Below, piece by piece: positions 62,688-64,000 of a stretch of 64,000 nt of DNA. The stretch is from the NCBI GenBank assembly GCA_037447605.1, contig CM074807.1, forward strand, positions 2,510,141 to 2,574,140. Reading direction: 5' to 3'. Position 1 is the first letter of the stretch; each line of letters begins with the position of its first letter. Position numbers and translations under genes: made by a program. This DNA is from Zygnema circumcarinatum. Lineage: Eukaryota > Streptophyta > Zygnematophyceae > Zygnematales > Zygnemataceae. The notes beneath the pieces are model-generated. The model did not search any database. It saw only the letters and a program-made list of their open reading frames with translations, and had not been told where the DNA came from.

Positions 62688-64000
62688 CAACTAAAGGAGG
62701 CCTTCGTTAAACCACTGGCAACACAAACGCCAGCACAGGTCAGCATGAGCCCCAGCTGCACAAAGGCCTGAGAAGACCTGCGACATAGCAGATACACAGG
62801 CAGCATTTCACAGGGGACGCTATGCACTGACAGCAGCATGGCATAATCAATTTCTGAGACACAGAGAATGATGAGAGGCAACGAAGTAGAAAAAAAAAAC
62901 AAAACAAAACAAAACATCCGCGATAACCAAACTATCTGTATACCAAAGCGTTTCGTTACATCTAGCCTTACAAACACAAACTAAATTAGACCAAACAAGG
63001 GAGAAGAAAATTACCCATCATCCATCATACGGTAGTCGCTTAATCAAGTTAGCATTCAAGCAAATGACGAGAAATACACAATACAACAAACACACAATGC
63101 AGCAGCATGTTGTATGCAATCGAGCATGCCCTAACAAGCATCCTCCCCTCCTTTGATCCTCGTCACACACCAATTCCAACTCCCCACTCCTATCGGCATG
63201 TCAGGTATCACTTGAACCAATTGTCACTCGAAAAAAAGGGGACTTTCAAGCAGCTACTCCAAAGAAATCGGGTCGGCTACTAGCGAAAATATCCAGCATA
63301 TCACGGAGACTTGTATTATAAGTAGGACAGGCAACCCCGGCGCTGAATTCAGGGAATTAAGACCTTCATCGACGGAGGTTCAGACCTTGTCCTACTGAAA
63401 ATCCGAAAGGTTTGAGGAATCGGCCTGAGAATCGAGCAAAACATCTGCATGCTTGAAGCACAATTACGTTTTTAATGTTTGTAAACCGACGAGGTCGGTG
63501 CACCTAGCCCTACAAATCCCCTGATAGCAGGGCTCCAAAAGTAAAGGGCAGACTCAAAATTTGAACTGCCAGAAATGTATGGACGCTGAGCTTCCGGTTC
63601 CAGTGAGTCTCTTAAACTATTCCTCGCCCCTACGGCTCCATTGCCTTCTAAAAAGTCGCAAACGGAGCTGAAATAGATATCAGGAGTAAGACGAAACCTT
63701 ACCGGAGCGACGGCTTTAGCAGTTCGAACCCTTGAAGAGCGGTAACTTCGTCGCCTTCACCTCTTGCAATGGTAGGCCGTAAAGCCGGACCAGCAAAAGC
63801 GCTCGCTGCAGGCTTCCTCCTACTCTGTACTCCGCGTTTCTCACCACATCGGCTAACTCTCCTCCTCGGACCGTTTTCAAGCGAAAGGCGAAATTTAATG
63901 GACAGCTTACCTAGAGCATCCCTAGTATGATCCAGGAAGGGGAGCACTTGCAGAAGTAGGAGCGCCTATTTTCAGCGTGAACCCTAACTTACTACCTCCT
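62688..64000. other. Upstream region of BZR-domain gene
   Basis: Mostly AT-rich. A minus-strand frame at 63699-63947 ends at a good donor (CG|GTAAGG near 63702). Joining it to the acceptor before 62687 gives an in-frame stop, so if it is an exon it is probably untranslated leader. Nothing else is recognised. Confidence 0.4.

Noticed and set aside
63699-63947. 83-codon minus frame ending at a strong splice donor
   Set aside because: Joining to the BZR coding exon creates an in-frame stop; may be a leader exon but not supported as coding.

Overview
The window is nuclear DNA from a green plant or streptophyte alga. Every recognisable gene is a eukaryotic protein gene split by short GT-AG introns. 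The gene set points to the plant lineage: a BZR-domain transcription factor, a plant-type sucrose-phosphate synthase with C-terminal phosphatase-like domain, a PDX3-type fusion of NAD(P)HX epimerase with pyridoxamine-phosphate oxidase, SnRK1 and plant-like S1P. Genes are closely packed, about 14 in 64 kb, which fits a compact charophyte or bryophyte genome better than a seed plant. I cannot name the species. All exon joins below were read by eye from conserved protein order, splice dinucleotides and codon phase. Unless noted, phases close exactly.

Left part (1-16 kb): NUP107 (minus, running off the left edge, with a scaffold gap and a duplicated exon pair), an organellar ribosomal protein uL1 (minus; a ~500 bp hexamer array with telomere-like CCCTAA units sits in intron 2), a six-unit polyubiquitin gene (plus) and ribosomal protein eL42 (minus). 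Middle (16-46 kb): site-1 protease (plus), a SERAC1-like hydrolase (minus), PDX3 (plus), ribosomal protein eS24 (minus), APC8/CDC23 (plus) and sucrose-phosphate synthase (plus). Right part (46-64 kb): SnRK1/AMPK catalytic subunit (minus), a VPS3/TGFBRAP1-like CORVET subunit (minus), tRNA dimethyltransferase TRM1 (plus) and a BZR-domain protein (minus).

The genes are not a pathway cluster; they are mostly housekeeping genes. Two patterns stand out. First, five neighbouring pairs are head-to-head with 116 to ~780 bp between start codons (uL1/UBQ, eL42/S1P, SERAC1/PDX3, eS24/APC8, VPS3/TRM1). Second, sucrose-phosphate synthase lies tail-to-tail with the SnRK1 kinase, known in land plants as its regulator; here the synthase lacks the classical regulatory phosphosite motif and the kinase lacks a recognisable UBA segment. 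Other notable items are three probable GC-AG introns, a 207 bp pogo/Tigger-like MITE with TA duplications, a five-copy G-box cluster upstream of SnRK1 and possible dual translation starts in TRM1. I found no rRNA, tRNA, CRISPR array or clearly novel system.
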